NCBI RefSeq assembly: GCF_029081005.1
Contig: NZ_JAJQTQ010000017.1
Span: forward strand, 20,231 to 84,230
Direction: 5' to 3'
DNA: 64,000 bases
Source: Halomonas elongata
GTDB lineage: Bacteria; Pseudomonadota; Gammaproteobacteria; Pseudomonadales; Halomonadaceae
The number at the start of each line of letters is the position of its first letter. Position 1 is the first letter of the stretch. The position numbers and the translations under genes were made by a program. Positions 45,985-55,138 of the stretch are shown one piece after another. The notes below the pieces were generated by a model. That model worked only from the letters and a program-made list of their open reading frames with translations, was not told where the DNA came from and ran no database searches.

Positions 45985-47166
45985 CTATTCGCCCTCGATG
46001 CCGGTAATCGGCTTGGTGGTGCCCCAGCTGCGACACCGTGGGCATTGCCAGTGGAGCTGCTCGCCGCTGAAGCCGCAGCGGCGGCAGCGATGGCGGGGCA
46101 AGGCCTTGAGCAGGGTGTCGGTATGGTGCTGCAGGAGGTCGATGCGCTCATCCTGGGCGGCGGTGTCCTGGCGATAGAGCCGCATCAGATAGTCGACGGC
46201 GCCCAGGCTGGGTTCGCGGTTGAGTTGTCGAGCCACCAGGTCCAGAGCGGCGTCGGCGTCGCCATGATGGCGGCGCAGGCTTTCGGCCAGCAGAATGATG
46301 ACGCTGGTGTAGGGGGCCTTGTCCAGCAGCGACTCGAGATGCTGGATGAGGCCGGTTTCGTCGTCCAGCAGTCGATAGGCGCGGCTCAAGGGCTCCAGCA
46401 TGGTGGGGACGAAGGCCTTGTCCTGCTCCGGTAGGCGATTCAGCAGGCGAATGGCCTGTCGATACTGGCCGGTATCCAGGGCCATCTCGGCCAGCAGCAG
46501 GTTGGCGCGCACGCAGCGCCCATCGGTGGACAGGGCTTGCTTGAGGTGTCGTCGGGCCAGCACGGGGCTTGCCGAATGGCGCTCCGTATCGGCCAGTTCG
46601 CATAACCAATGGGCGGCAGCGCGGCGAATATCCTCATGCTGCCGGACCAGGGAGGGCAGGGCGACGTCCAGAGCGGCCTGCCACTCCCCTTCGCGTTCAA
46701 GAAGGTCGACCAGCAGGCGTTTGGCCGACTGGCGCAGCTCGTCGCTCTGGGCATCCTTGATCAGGCCTTGCAGCAGGCGCTCGGCTCGATCCAGCAGACC
46801 CAGGTGGAGGAAGTCGCGGGAAAGTTCCAGTTGGACGCGATCCCCCTGGTCGCCGGACAGCGTCGGGCGAGCGAGCAGGTTCTGGTGAACCTTCACGGCG
46901 CGGTCGGCTTCGCCTCGGCTGCGGAACAGGTTGCCCAGCGCGATATGGGTCTCGATGGTGTCGCTGTTGACCTCGAGGGCACCGATGAAGGTCTCGATGG
47001 CTCGATCCTGCTGATCATTGAGCAGGTAGTTGAGCCCCACGAAGTAATCCCGGGCCAGGGTAGGCGACGCTCCTGTCGCACTGGTGCCTCGGCGTTCACG
47101 GCGGCCCAGCCACCATCCGATGGCGACCGCTGCCAACAACAGGGCTAGCAGCAGAACGTCGGGCAT
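45985..47166 (-). CDS. lapB: Lipopolysaccharide assembly protein B (YciM)
   Basis: A 393-residue protein with an N-terminal membrane anchor (VLLLALLLAAVAIGWWLG), a long tract of tetratricopeptide repeats from about residue 35 to 350, and a C-terminal rubredoxin-like zinc domain, CRRCGFSGEQLHWQCPRC, with two Cys-x2-Cys pairs. In E. coli LapB controls LpxC breakdown and so LPS synthesis at the inner membrane. lapA is immediately upstream, one base away. Confidence 0.95.
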   Translation of the reverse strand: MPDVLLLALLLAAVAIGWWLGRRERRGTSATGASPTLARDYFVGLNYLLNDQQDRAIETFIGALEVNSDTIETHIALGNLFRSRGEADRAVKVHQNLLARPTLSGDQGDRVQLELSRDFLHLGLLDRAERLLQGLIKDAQSDELRQSAKRLLVDLLEREGEWQAALDVALPSLVRQHEDIRRAAAHWLCELADTERHSASPVLARRHLKQALSTDGRCVRANLLLAEMALDTGQYRQAIRLLNRLPEQDKAFVPTMLEPLSRAYRLLDDETGLIQHLESLLDKAPYTSVIILLAESLRRHHGDADAALDLVARQLNREPSLGAVDYLMRLYRQDTAAQDERIDLLQHHTDTLLKALPRHRCRRCGFSGEQLHWQCPRCRSWGTTKPITGIEGE

Positions 47167-47167
47167 G

Positions 47168-47473
47168 TCAGGGGAGTTCCTTCATCTCCTGGATACGTAG
47201 CCGGTCGAGTTCCTTGCGTTGTTGCTGATTATGGCGTTGTGCGCGGGTCAGCAGGGCACGCAGGCGCAGGTAGACGCCGCTCATGGCCAGCATGCCAAGC
47301 AGTACGCCGATGGCCAGCGAAGCCAGCAACCAGACGGACAACGAGGCCGCGGGCAGTTCGACCCAGACCAGGTTGAGGGGCAGGGCCTGCTGGTTGTTGA
47401 CGGCAAACAAGATGCCGACCAGCAACACCGCCAGCAGGATAATGGCCATGATCAGGCCTTTGAGCCAACGCAT
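47168..47473 (-). CDS. lapA: Lipopolysaccharide assembly protein A domain protein
   Basis: A 101-residue membrane protein with two helices (IMAIILLAVLLVGILFAV and LSVWLLASLAIGVLLGMLAM) and a charged C-terminal coiled segment, the LapA pattern. NNQQALPLNLVWVELPAAS is the family's periplasmic loop. It works with LapB in LPS assembly. It lies between ihfB and lapB as in many gammaproteobacteria. Confidence 0.93.
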   Translation of the reverse strand: MRWLKGLIMAIILLAVLLVGILFAVNNQQALPLNLVWVELPAASLSVWLLASLAIGVLLGMLAMSGVYLRLRALLTRAQRHNQQQRKELDRLRIQEMKELP

Positions 47474-47528
47474 GTGCTTGTTCCCGTATCAAATGGTTGA
47501 GAGTGGTCAGCCGGGCAATGGTCGATGT

Positions 47529-47825
47529 TCAGTAGCCGAGGGCCCGGCTGGCATCGACCTGCTCGCGCAGCTCCTTGCCGGGCTTGAAGTGTGGCACGAA
47601 CTTGCCGTTCAGCGCGACCGGGTCGCCGGTCTTGGGGTTGCGACCGATGCGAGGCTCACGGTAATGGAGCGAGAAGCTGCCGAAGCCGCGAATCTCCACT
47701 CGACCGCCATCGGCCAGGGTGCCGGTGATATCATCGAGTATCATGCGAACGGCGGTTTCCACATCCTTGACCGACAGCTCCGGCTGTCGCATGGCGATCT
47801 GTTCGATCAATTCGGACTTGGTCAT
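47529..47825 (-). CDS. ihfB: Integration host factor beta subunit
   Basis: A 98-residue HU/IHF-fold DNA-bending protein. [11 protein letters not shown] at the start, [27 protein letters not shown] in the beta arm (read in parts) and [16 protein letters not shown] at the end are IHF-beta features. It pairs with IHF-alpha and is the likely bender for the sigma-54 promoter of hmp. In many relatives rpsA precedes ihfB; here the upstream neighbour is the divergent sdhE instead. Confidence 0.95.
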   Translation of the reverse strand: MTKSELIEQIAMRQPELSVKDVETAVRMILDDITGTLADGGRVEIRGFGSFSLHYREPRIGRNPKTGDPVALNGKFVPHFKPGKELREQVDASRALGY

Positions 47826-48110
47826 CGGCTCTCTCCGTGATGCCCGGCTGGGTCGACCTGTGCCGAGTGAATTGTTTGCTCCAGCATACTGTGCAATTCT
47901 CGATAAAACAACGCACTACAACCTTAGCTACAAGCGGGGGCCTTGGCCAGTCGAGCAGCCGAGCTGCCAGGATCGTCCATCCTGACGATTTGTCGTCGAT
48001 TTTTGCCTTTCGCGAATCCACGGTCGGGCGGGCTGACGTTCCTGTACTGCTTGCGTCGGCCAGCCTCGGGTATACTGTCGAGACACTCACTCGATGCAAC
48101 GAGGCCGACC

Positions 48111-48404
48111 TTGAACGATGATGCGTCCGCCGCAAGCGCTCAGCGCAAACGTCTCTACTGGCACTCCCGGCGCGGCATGTGGGAACTCGACCTGCTGCTG
48201 GTGCCTTTTCTCGAACAACGCTATGACGACCTCGATGAACGGGATCAAGCGGCTTTCCGCACCTTGATCGGCGAGGAGGATCAGGATCTGTTCTTCTGGC
48301 TGATGCGTCGCGACTGGCCCGAGGAACCCGAGCGTCGGCGTATCGTGAAGATGATCGTCGAGCATGCCGAGACCACCGATAATACTGCCCATCGCGGTCT
48401 CTAA
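48111..48404 (+). CDS. sdhE: FAD assembly factor SdhE
   Basis: A 97-residue small helical protein with the RGMWELDLLL motif (RGxxE) required for flavinylation of succinate dehydrogenase, and DLFFWLMRRDWPEE typical of SdhE/YgfY. The start is a TTG (LNDDASAAS frame) with GAGG seven nt upstream; no ATG in this frame fits the family N-terminus. A TATACT -10-like box lies at 48071-48076. The ygfX gene overlaps its 3' end, the usual partner. Confidence 0.93.
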   Translation: MNDDASAASAQRKRLYWHSRRGMWELDLLLVPFLEQRYDDLDERDQAAFRTLIGEEDQDLFFWLMRRDWPEEPERRRIVKMIVEHAETTDNTAHRGL

Positions 48405-48762
48405 ACTGTCGATGGGGCTCCACGCCGGCCTGGGGAGCGGCGTGATCGGGGTGCTGGGGTGGTGGACGCCGACCTGGCTGGCCGCCTCGGGCGCCCTGGT
48501 CGTCATTGGCGTGCTGGCACGTGCCGCGCGCTGTGCGCCACGCGGTGAGCTGCGCCTGACACTGCGGGATAGTGCGCCGCCGACCTGGAGCTGGCGCGAT
48601 GGCCGTCATGATGACTGGCGTGACATCGACCTGCGTTGTGATTACCTCGGCCCATGGCTGATTGGACTGCGTGGTGATCGTAGGCGCTTCTGGCTGTGGC
48701 CGGACAGCGCCGATCCGGCCAGGCTGCGCGAGTTGCGTCGTGCCCTGTTGTCGCTTGGCTGA
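48364..48762 (+). CDS. YgfX family membrane protein
   Basis: A 132-residue protein with two N-terminal membrane helices and a cytoplasmic domain (WLIGLRGDRRRFWLWPDSADPARLRELRRALL) typical of the YgfX family, located as usual after sdhE. The ATG at 48364 lies 41 nt inside sdhE. The E. coli protein has been described as a toxin of the cytoskeleton. Here only family and location support the call. Confidence 0.8.
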   Translation: MPRPPIILPIAVSKLSMGLHAGLGSGVIGVLGWWTPTWLAASGALVVIGVLARAARCAPRGELRLTLRDSAPPTWSWRDGRHDDWRDIDLRCDYLGPWLIGLRGDRRRFWLWPDSADPARLRELRRALLSLG

Positions 48763-48798
48763 GCCCGCTTCCCCCGCTATATGCTTGCCCGACAGTCC

Positions 48799-50379
48799 TC
48801 AGCTTGCTTCCAGGGCACCCAGGTAAATGCGTGATGGCATCGGGTCGGCGTCGGCGTGCAGCGGGCAATCGGGGTTGTGGTGCAAGCCGCGTGATTCGCG
48901 GCGAGACTGTGCACTGGCCACGGTCAGTCTCGCCAGGCGAAGTGCATGCCAGAGGTTGGCGGTGTCGGCGTCCGGGATCGACCGGGCCAGGCGTGAGGCG
49001 TAGCGTTCACTGAGTTCGGCCAGCAGGTGGGCGGCTTCCTCCAGGCCGGCGTCGCTGCGCACGATAGCGACCCTGGTGCTCATCACGCTGCGAATGGCAT
49101 CACGCAGTTCGGCGATCATCTCGCGGGAGGGGTGCTCTGTCCCTCGTGGGCGCTCGACCAGGGGCGCGGTGCTGTCGGTTGATCTCTCGGCAAGACGGCG
49201 TGCGCAGCCGCGGGCGAAGGCCAGGCACTCCAGCAAGGAATTGCTGGCCATGCGGTTGGCGCCATGCAGGCCCGTGCAGGCGACCTCGCCGATGGCGTAG
49301 AGGCGGGGCACCGTGGTGGCGCCCGCGAGGTCGGTACCGACGCCGCCGCAGCTGTAGTGAGCGGCCGGTACGACCGGGATTGGCGTGTGGGCGAGATCGA
49401 AACCTCGAGCGGCACAGTGGGCGTGGATGGTCGGGAAGTGGTGTCGAATCGCCTCGTCGCCAAGGTGGCGAACATCCAGCCAGACATGGTTCAGGCCGCT
49501 GCGTTGCATTTCGGTATCGATGGCCCGGGCCACGATGTCTCGTGGGGCGAGTTCGGCCCGAGGGTCGATGTTCGGCATGAAGCGTTCGCCACCGGCGCCG
49601 AGCAGGTAGCCGCCTTCGCCACGGACTGCCTCGCTGATCAGGAAGGGAACTCCCTGCGGATCGTAGAGGCAGGTGGGGTGGAACTGCTGAAATTCGAGGT
49701 TCATCAACACCGCGCCGAGTTCGGCGGCCATCATCATGCCTTCGCCACTGGCGGGGTGGGGGCTCGTGGTATGCCGATACAGGCCACTGGCGCCGCCGGT
49801 GGCCAGCACGGTGTCCCGGGCCCTCAGGGAATGAAGCCGGTCGGCGGTGTCGAGACAACGAGCGCCCCGGCAATGGCCGTCGGTATCGGCGATCAGTTCG
49901 ATGGCGCTCAGGTCGTGGCGCACCGTGATGCCGGAGTGCGCGCCGACATGGCGCTCCAGCGTCTCGATCACCGCTCGGCCGGTGGCGTCGTCGGCGTGAA
50001 TGATGCGGCGTGCGCCGTGGCCGCCTTCCCGGGTGAGATGGTAAGGATAGCCGGCATTCGGGTCGGGATCGGGAGTGAAGGGCACACCGAGGGACAGCAG
50101 CCATTCGATGGCGGCGGGGCCCTGGTCCACGGTGAAGCGCACGGCGGCCTCGTCGCAAAGCCCGTCCCCGGCCACCAGGGTGTCGGCGACGTGGGCGTCG
50201 ACATCGTCGCTGGGCGACAGGACGGCGGCGATGCCGCCCTGGGCCCAGCGGCTGGCGCCCCGGGCGTCCGGGCTGGGTTGCAAGAGGGTCACGGTGCGTC
50301 GATCGGCGATCTCCAGCGCCAGGGCCAGGCCAGCGGCACCGCCGCCGATGATCAGCACGTCATGATGGCTCTCGGTCAT
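48799..50379 (-). CDS. nadB: L-aspartate oxidase
   Basis: A 526-residue flavoprotein of the succinate dehydrogenase/fumarate reductase family. VLIIGGGAAGLALALEIAD binds FAD, SRWAQGGIAAVL is the NadB signature, and QFHPTCLYDPQGVPFLISEAVRGEGG and GLHGANRMASNSLLECLAFARG follow. It oxidises aspartate to iminoaspartate, the first step of NAD synthesis. Start MTESHHDV has AAGGAGAG upstream. It overlaps the end of the FUSC gene by 20 nt. Confidence 0.96.
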   Translation of the reverse strand: MTESHHDVLIIGGGAAGLALALEIADRRTVTLLQPSPDARGASRWAQGGIAAVLSPSDDVDAHVADTLVAGDGLCDEAAVRFTVDQGPAAIEWLLSLGVPFTPDPDPNAGYPYHLTREGGHGARRIIHADDATGRAVIETLERHVGAHSGITVRHDLSAIELIADTDGHCRGARCLDTADRLHSLRARDTVLATGGASGLYRHTTSPHPASGEGMMMAAELGAVLMNLEFQQFHPTCLYDPQGVPFLISEAVRGEGGYLLGAGGERFMPNIDPRAELAPRDIVARAIDTEMQRSGLNHVWLDVRHLGDEAIRHHFPTIHAHCAARGFDLAHTPIPVVPAAHYSCGGVGTDLAGATTVPRLYAIGEVACTGLHGANRMASNSLLECLAFARGCARRLAERSTDSTAPLVERPRGTEHPSREMIAELRDAIRSVMSTRVAIVRSDAGLEEAAHLLAELSERYASRLARSIPDADTANLWHALRLARLTVASAQSRRESRGLHHNPDCPLHADADPMPSRIYLGALEAS

Positions 50380-51517
50380 CCGACTCTCCTTGATGGGGCG
50401 TGCGAGCCCTGTCCCGATGCAGGGCCTGCAGGCCATGGCGTCGGGCGCGCTTGCGTAGACGGCGGCTGGGGAGGCGTTCCAGGCCACCGAGTCGTTCGAT
50501 CAGTTCGCCGCTCAGGCGAGCCAGCTCGCGATTGAGCCACAAGTAGCCGCTGGGACTGAACAGCTTGCGTCCATCCTCTGCATGGGCATCGCCGGCCAGT
50601 TCGGCGTGGCGTTGCAGCTCGAAAGGAGGAATGTCGACATCGACCGGGTGACCGGTGCGGACCTGGAAGGCCAGGGTGCCGAGGTTGCGCGCCAGGGTGT
50701 GCTGCTGATCGCGAAGCCCCTGCATGGCATCGATGCGCTCATGGCCGGCTCGGGTATTCCAGTGGGTCTCCAGCAACAGCTCGATGGTGGACAGCATGCG
50801 GCGTTGCAGGGAAATCAGGTCATCGAGTTCGCCGCGCCGCAGGCGACGTTCGCGATGGATGGCGTCGACCAGACCGCGTTGCTTGACCAGTAGACCACTG
50901 CAGTGCTTGAGCAGCTCTCGTGTATCAAGATCCGGCGCCGAGGTGGCCGAGGTGTGCGCATGAAAGAGTCGAGCCATGCGGTCCAGGTTGTCGGCAAGCA
51001 TGAAGCGCAGCATGTCGGTGGCTTTGTGGGGGAGCACCAGGATGGTGACGACGATGCCGATCAGGGTGCCCAGCAGGACATCGAAGCTGCGCCACAAGGC
51101 GACGGTGAGGTCATGGCTGCCACCCCCGACGACCAGCAGTAGCGTGATGGCGAACATCAGGCCGCCATAACCGTAACGCTTGCCGAAGGTGAGCCAGGTG
51201 ACGAAGGCGATACCGAGCAGGCTGCCGAGCGGTATCAGCATGGACAGGCTTTCGGGCAGCAGGATCAGCAGCAGCCCCCACAAGGCGCCCAGGATGGTGC
51301 CGAGCAGGCGCTGGCGCCCCTTGTCGAGCACGCCGCCGATGTGAGGCAGGTTGCCCATCACCATCGCCGTGCTGACCAGGGCCCAGCCACTGTGGGGGAT
51401 GGTGAAGAACTGGATGATGCCGAAGGTGATGCAGAGCGCCAGAGTGACGCGCATGACGTGAAGTGTACGGCGGTGGCGGTGCGTGAAGTAGGGGTCGCGC
51501 AATCGCGCCAGGATCAT
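50360..51517 (-). CDS. FUSC family inner-membrane protein (YccS-like)
   Basis: A 385-residue protein with six to seven membrane helices in the first 190 residues (VTLALCITFGIIQFFTIPHSGWALVSTAMVM, in parts; LLGTILGALWGLLLILLP) and a helical cytoplasmic C-terminal half. This is the fusaric-acid-resistance/YccS type, thought to be aromatic acid or toxic compound exporters. No partner periplasmic adaptor is nearby. It overlaps nadB. The 214-nt gap upstream shows no gene that I can support. Confidence 0.85.
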   Translation of the reverse strand: MILARLRDPYFTHRHRRTLHVMRVTLALCITFGIIQFFTIPHSGWALVSTAMVMGNLPHIGGVLDKGRQRLLGTILGALWGLLLILLPESLSMLIPLGSLLGIAFVTWLTFGKRYGYGGLMFAITLLLVVGGGSHDLTVALWRSFDVLLGTLIGIVVTILVLPHKATDMLRFMLADNLDRMARLFHAHTSATSAPDLDTRELLKHCSGLLVKQRGLVDAIHRERRLRRGELDDLISLQRRMLSTIELLLETHWNTRAGHERIDAMQGLRDQQHTLARNLGTLAFQVRTGHPVDVDIPPFELQRHAELAGDAHAEDGRKLFSPSGYLWLNRELARLSGELIERLGGLERLPSRRLRKRARRHGLQALHRDRARTPHQGESDDREPS

Positions 51518-51731
51518 GGCGAGGCCACCCCGTCACGTTGTCGGGCGCACGTGCGGACAGGGTCAGGGCGTGCGGCCGTGTGACGATGCTCTGGCCCGAC
51601 GGAGAACGAAGCGGCGCGTGTCATGCGATTCTCTTGAAGGTCATTGGCGTGCGATGTTGCTTGGGTGAGTTGCGCGACATTCTAACATGGATGCGATCGG
51701 GGAATCCGCTCGTCGAGGCGAGTGGCTGCGG

Positions 51732-52043
51732 TCATGAGTCAGCGCGTTGCAGGCAGTCTCGGTAATAGGAGAGGGAAAATTCCTGTCGGGCGCGATCCTG
51801 CATCGTTCGTGTGTGATATCGAGGCTGCTCGAAGGCTGTTTCGATCAGTTGGCGAGTGGTGAGATTCCGACCGAGACGGTCCAGCAGCCTGTCCTGGGAG
51901 GTGCCCATTTGACGGTCATGCATCACCTGCTCGGCGAGATTGGACACCTGCTCGCACTGTCCGGCCTGGTTCTTGCTCTGCCCATCGACATGCACACTCG
52001 TTCCCAGCGCCAGGCAGAGTGCGCCAGCGATCCATTGCTTCAT
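51732..52043 (-). CDS. Small exported protein of unknown function
   Basis: A 103-residue protein with an N-terminal hydrophobic segment (KQWIAGALCLALGTSVHV) like a signal peptide and two cysteines (QCEQVSNLAEQ and YRDCLQRADS) that could form a disulfide. GGGAGACAAC precedes the ATG. I recognise no family. It lies after the three-tRNA operon in the same direction. Confidence 0.7.
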   Translation of the reverse strand: MKQWIAGALCLALGTSVHVDGQSKNQAGQCEQVSNLAEQVMHDRQMGTSQDRLLDRLGRNLTTRQLIETAFEQPRYHTRTMQDRARQEFSLSYYRDCLQRADS

Positions 52044-52252
52044 GTTGTCTCCCTACGTTCCGTATGCGTCGGCGCTGTTCGTCGTTTTTTTCGTCAGCGC
52101 CTGGGTCGCCTCTGGTGGGCGACTTGACGCAGCGTAGCGCGCTAGAGCGTTGGGGAAAAGTCGGAGTCCGGGGTGTGAGCCGCCGAAAGCGACCCGAGAG
52201 TGGGTCAGGATGAGGCAAATCGGGAGATCGAGGTGCTCGGCATGGCGTACGC

Positions 52253-52339
52253 TGGTGCCCGGAGTCGGACTCGAACCGACACGGTGTTGCCACCGAGGGA
52301 TTTTAAGTCCCTTGCGTCTACCAATTTCGCCATCCGGGC
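52253..52339 (-). tRNA. tRNA-Leu (anticodon TAA)
   Basis: An 87-nt type II tRNA with encoded CCA: acceptor GCCCGGA paired with TCCGGGC, D-loop GGTAGACGC, anticodon stem-loop GGGACTTAAAATCCC with anticodon TAA, a long variable arm and the GGTTCGAGTCC T-arm. It is last in a Gly-Cys-Leu tRNA operon. Confidence 0.97.
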
Positions 52340-52371
52340 GGTATGCGATCGGGTAACTGATGCGGGGGGAG

Positions 52372-52445
52372 TGGAGGCTGGAGTCGGAATCGAACCGGCG
52401 TACACGGAGTTGCAGTCCGCTGCATAACCACTCTGCCATCCAGCC
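52372..52445 (-). tRNA. tRNA-Cys (anticodon GCA)
   Basis: A 74-nt tRNA with encoded CCA: acceptor GGCTGGA with TCCAGCC, anticodon loop ACTGCAACT (GCA) and GGTTCGATTCC T-arm. It is the second member of the Gly-Cys-Leu operon, 32 nt before tRNA-Leu. Confidence 0.97.
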
Positions 52446-52508
52446 TCTGGGAGTCCTGCCATTCTCGAGAAGAATGAAACTCGACTCAGGGTGTTGCTTG
52501 TTCAAGTC

Positions 52509-52583
52509 TGGAGCGGGAAACGAGATTCGAACTCGCGACCCTCGCCTTGGCAAGGCGATGCTCTACCACTGAGCTATTCCCGC
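52509..52583 (-). tRNA. tRNA-Gly (anticodon GCC)
   Basis: A 75-nt tRNA with encoded CCA: acceptor GCGGGAA with TTCCCGC, anticodon loop CTTGCCAAG (GCC) and GAGTTCGAATCTC T-arm. It is first in the operon, after a strong promoter and downstream of pgsA, the same order as E. coli glyW-cysT-leuZ. Confidence 0.97.
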
Positions 52584-52598
52584 TTGACTCGAGGACGT

Positions 52599-52626
52599 AT
52601 TATACGGATAAGTTGGTGACTGTCAA
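52599..52626 (-). promoter_or_regulatory. Sigma-70 promoter of the tRNA Gly-Cys-Leu operon
   Basis: Read leftwards, a consensus -35 TTGACA (52621-52626) and a consensus -10 TATAAT (52599-52604) are 16 bp apart, about 15 nt before the tRNA-Gly start. It lies just after the pgsA stop. Confidence 0.9.
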
Positions 52627-52645
52627 ACGCTTTTTCGTGACGACG

Positions 52646-53194
52646 TTACATTGCGCGGCTCAAGTGCGGCCAGGCGGCGCGCAGGTACTGGATCATCGAC
52701 CAGAGTGTCAGCAACGCGGCGACATAAAGCGTGACGACGCCCAGGATGGCGATGGAGGTCCCCGGCGCGAAAGCGAGCAATAACAGCAGGGCGACCATCT
52801 GGAGCGTGGTCTTGAACTTGCCGATCCAGGACACCGCTACCGTGCCGCGTTTGCCCATCTCGGCCATCCATTCGCGCAATGCCGAAATGACGATTTCGCG
52901 ACCGATGATCACCAGTGCCGGCAGGGTCAGCCAGATGGCGTCATAGCGTTCGATCAGCAGTGCCAGGGCCACCGCGACCATCAACTTGTCGGCGACCGGG
53001 TCGAGAAAGGCGCCGAAAGGCGTCGACTGATCCCAGCGGCGTGCAAGGAAGCCGTCCAGCCAATCGGTCACCGAGGCCAGGGCAAAGAGGGCGGCCGCCA
53101 CTGGCATGCTCCACGAGAAGGGTAGGTAGAAGAACACTACCAGCAGCGGGATGAAGATGATTCTGGCCAACGTCAGGAGATTGGGTATGTTCAT
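52646..53194 (-). CDS. pgsA: CDP-diacylglycerol-glycerol-3-phosphate 3-phosphatidyltransferase
   Basis: A 182-residue membrane enzyme with four or more helices and the CDP-alcohol phosphotransferase motif [18 protein letters not shown] then AFLDPVADK, giving the DG-x2-AR-x8-G-x3-D-x3-D spacing. It makes phosphatidylglycerophosphate for anionic phospholipids. It follows uvrC by 70 nt, as in E. coli. Confidence 0.97.
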   Translation of the reverse strand: MNIPNLLTLARIIFIPLLVVFFYLPFSWSMPVAAALFALASVTDWLDGFLARRWDQSTPFGAFLDPVADKLMVAVALALLIERYDAIWLTLPALVIIGREIVISALREWMAEMGKRGTVAVSWIGKFKTTLQMVALLLLLAFAPGTSIAILGVVTLYVAALLTLWSMIQYLRAAWPHLSRAM

Positions 53195-53264
53195 CGGAGC
53201 TGCGGTCCTTGCCTTGAAGGGGGATGCCGGAAAATTCCGTCTATTCTATCCGGCTTGTCGGTAC

Positions 53265-55079
53265 TCATCCATGCAGAGCGCGGTGAATCGACTCGGCGAG
53301 GGTCGCGCTGATGCCAGGGACTCGTGATAGTTCCTCGCGACTGGCCTGCCTGACGCCCTGCAAGCCGCCGAAGAACCGCAACAGTTCACGACGTCGACGC
53401 GGACCGACTCCGGGAATGTCCTGAAGTGTCGAGGTGCGTCGGGCCTTGTCGCGCCGAGTGCGGTGTCCGGTGATGGCGAAACGGTGCGACTCATCGCGGA
53501 TGTGCTGTAACAGGTGCAGGGCGGGGGATGAGGTGTCGAGATCCAGGGTTCGGTCCGGGGTCTCGATGAACAGGGTCTCGAGCCCTGCCTTGCGGGTCGT
53601 GCCCTTGGCCACACCGATGAGGCCCACGCCTTCGACGCCGAGCTCGGCGAAGACTTCCCGGGCCATGTTGAGCTGCCCCTTGCCGCCGTCGACGATCAGC
53701 AGGTCGGGAGGCTCTCCCTCTCCGTCCTTGAGCCGTTTGAAGCGTCGCGTCAGGGCCTGTCGCATGGCGGCATAGTCGTCGCCGGCTTCGATATTCTTGA
53801 TGTTGAAGCGCCGGTAGTCGGACTTGCGCGGACCGTTGGCATCGAAGACCACGCAGGATGCCACCGTGGCCTCGCCGTGGCTGTGGCTGATATCGAAGCA
53901 CTCGAGACGCGCCGGTACCTGCTCGAGACCCAGGGCGTCTCGCAGGGACGCAAAACGGTGAGCCAGTTGGGTCTGGCTGGCCAGCTGTGTGGAGAGTTGC
54001 TGTTCGGCATTGGTGCGCGCGAGTTCCTGCCACTGGGCGCGATGGCCGCGCACCCGCGAGGTGAGACGCACCCGCTTCCCGGCGCGTGTCTCCAGCGCCT
54101 GGGCGATCAGGTCGGTGTCGGACAGCGCATGGCTGGAAATGACTTCGGCGGGAATCTCCCGTGCCTGGCCGAGATAGTACTGGCTGATGAAGTCCCCGAG
54201 CAGTGTGTCGGGCGTCAGGTCCAGGCCGTTGCTCGGTGCATGATGACGCGCGCCGAGCAGTCGGCCGCCGCGTATCGACAGCACCGAGATGCACAAGGCG
54301 CCGGGGCGGCTCGCCAGGGCAAAAATGTCGGCATCGCCGCTGCCGGTGTCGACGAACTGACGTTGCTGAAGTTGTCGGAGCTGCTGGATCTGATCCCTCA
54401 GGCGGGCCGCTTCCTCGAAGTCGAGTGCCTGGCTGGCGGTTTCCATGTCCCGGGTGAGCTCCCGGGTCACCGCCTCGCTTCTGCCTTCCAGGCATTGCAC
54501 GGCGTGTTCCAGGTCGCGGCGGTAATCGGCCTCATCGATATAGCCCACGCAAGGGGCGCTGCAGCGACCGATCTGATACTGCAGGCAGGGGCGGCTGCGG
54601 TGGGCGAAAACGCTGTCCTCGCAGTTACGGATGCGAAAGATCTTCTGCATCAGCGACAGGCTTTCGCGCACTGCACCGCTGCTGGGGTAAGGGCCCAGGT
54701 AGCGGCCGTCGTCATGACGGGTACGGGCGCGCTTGTATTCCAGTGCCGGAAACGGGTGACGGTCGGTAACGAAGACGAAAGGATAGGACTTGTCGTCGCG
54801 CAGCAGGATGTTATACGGCGGACGTTGCTCCTTGATCAGGGTCTGCTCGAGCAGCAGGGCTTCTGTCTCGCTGTTGGTGACCGTGACCTGAATGTCGGCG
54901 ATGCGCGAGACCAGTGCCTGGGTCTTGGTGTTGAGCGCACCGCGAAAATAGCTGGCCAGGCGTGCCTTGAGGCGTCGGGCCTTGCCGACGTAGAGCGTAT
55001 CGCCTTGCTCGTCGAGCATGCGATAGACCCCGGGGGACTCGGTGACGGTGTCGAGGAACTGTCGAGAATCGAAACTCAT
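53265..55079 (-). CDS. uvrC: UvrABC excinuclease subunit C
   Basis: A 604-residue protein with the N-terminal GIY-YIG nuclease (SPGVYRMLDEQGDTLYVGKARRLKARL, in parts), a UVR domain near residues 200-240 (ALDFEEAARLRDQIQQL), the RNase H-like endonuclease (CFDISHSHGEATVASCVVFD; LLIVDGGKGQLNMA) and C-terminal helix-hairpin-helices (LQDIPGVGPRRRRELL). It makes both incisions in nucleotide excision repair. It lies after uvrY and before pgsA. Confidence 0.97.
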   Translation of the reverse strand: MSFDSRQFLDTVTESPGVYRMLDEQGDTLYVGKARRLKARLASYFRGALNTKTQALVSRIADIQVTVTNSETEALLLEQTLIKEQRPPYNILLRDDKSYPFVFVTDRHPFPALEYKRARTRHDDGRYLGPYPSSGAVRESLSLMQKIFRIRNCEDSVFAHRSRPCLQYQIGRCSAPCVGYIDEADYRRDLEHAVQCLEGRSEAVTRELTRDMETASQALDFEEAARLRDQIQQLRQLQQRQFVDTGSGDADIFALASRPGALCISVLSIRGGRLLGARHHAPSNGLDLTPDTLLGDFISQYYLGQAREIPAEVISSHALSDTDLIAQALETRAGKRVRLTSRVRGHRAQWQELARTNAEQQLSTQLASQTQLAHRFASLRDALGLEQVPARLECFDISHSHGEATVASCVVFDANGPRKSDYRRFNIKNIEAGDDYAAMRQALTRRFKRLKDGEGEPPDLLIVDGGKGQLNMAREVFAELGVEGVGLIGVAKGTTRKAGLETLFIETPDRTLDLDTSSPALHLLQHIRDESHRFAITGHRTRRDKARRTSTLQDIPGVGPRRRRELLRFFGGLQGVRQASREELSRVPGISATLAESIHRALHG

Positions 55080-55138
55080 CGGGATGCCGATAACGAGATA
55101 GAACGAACGTCATCCTATCAGACCCGTCACCGACGGGG

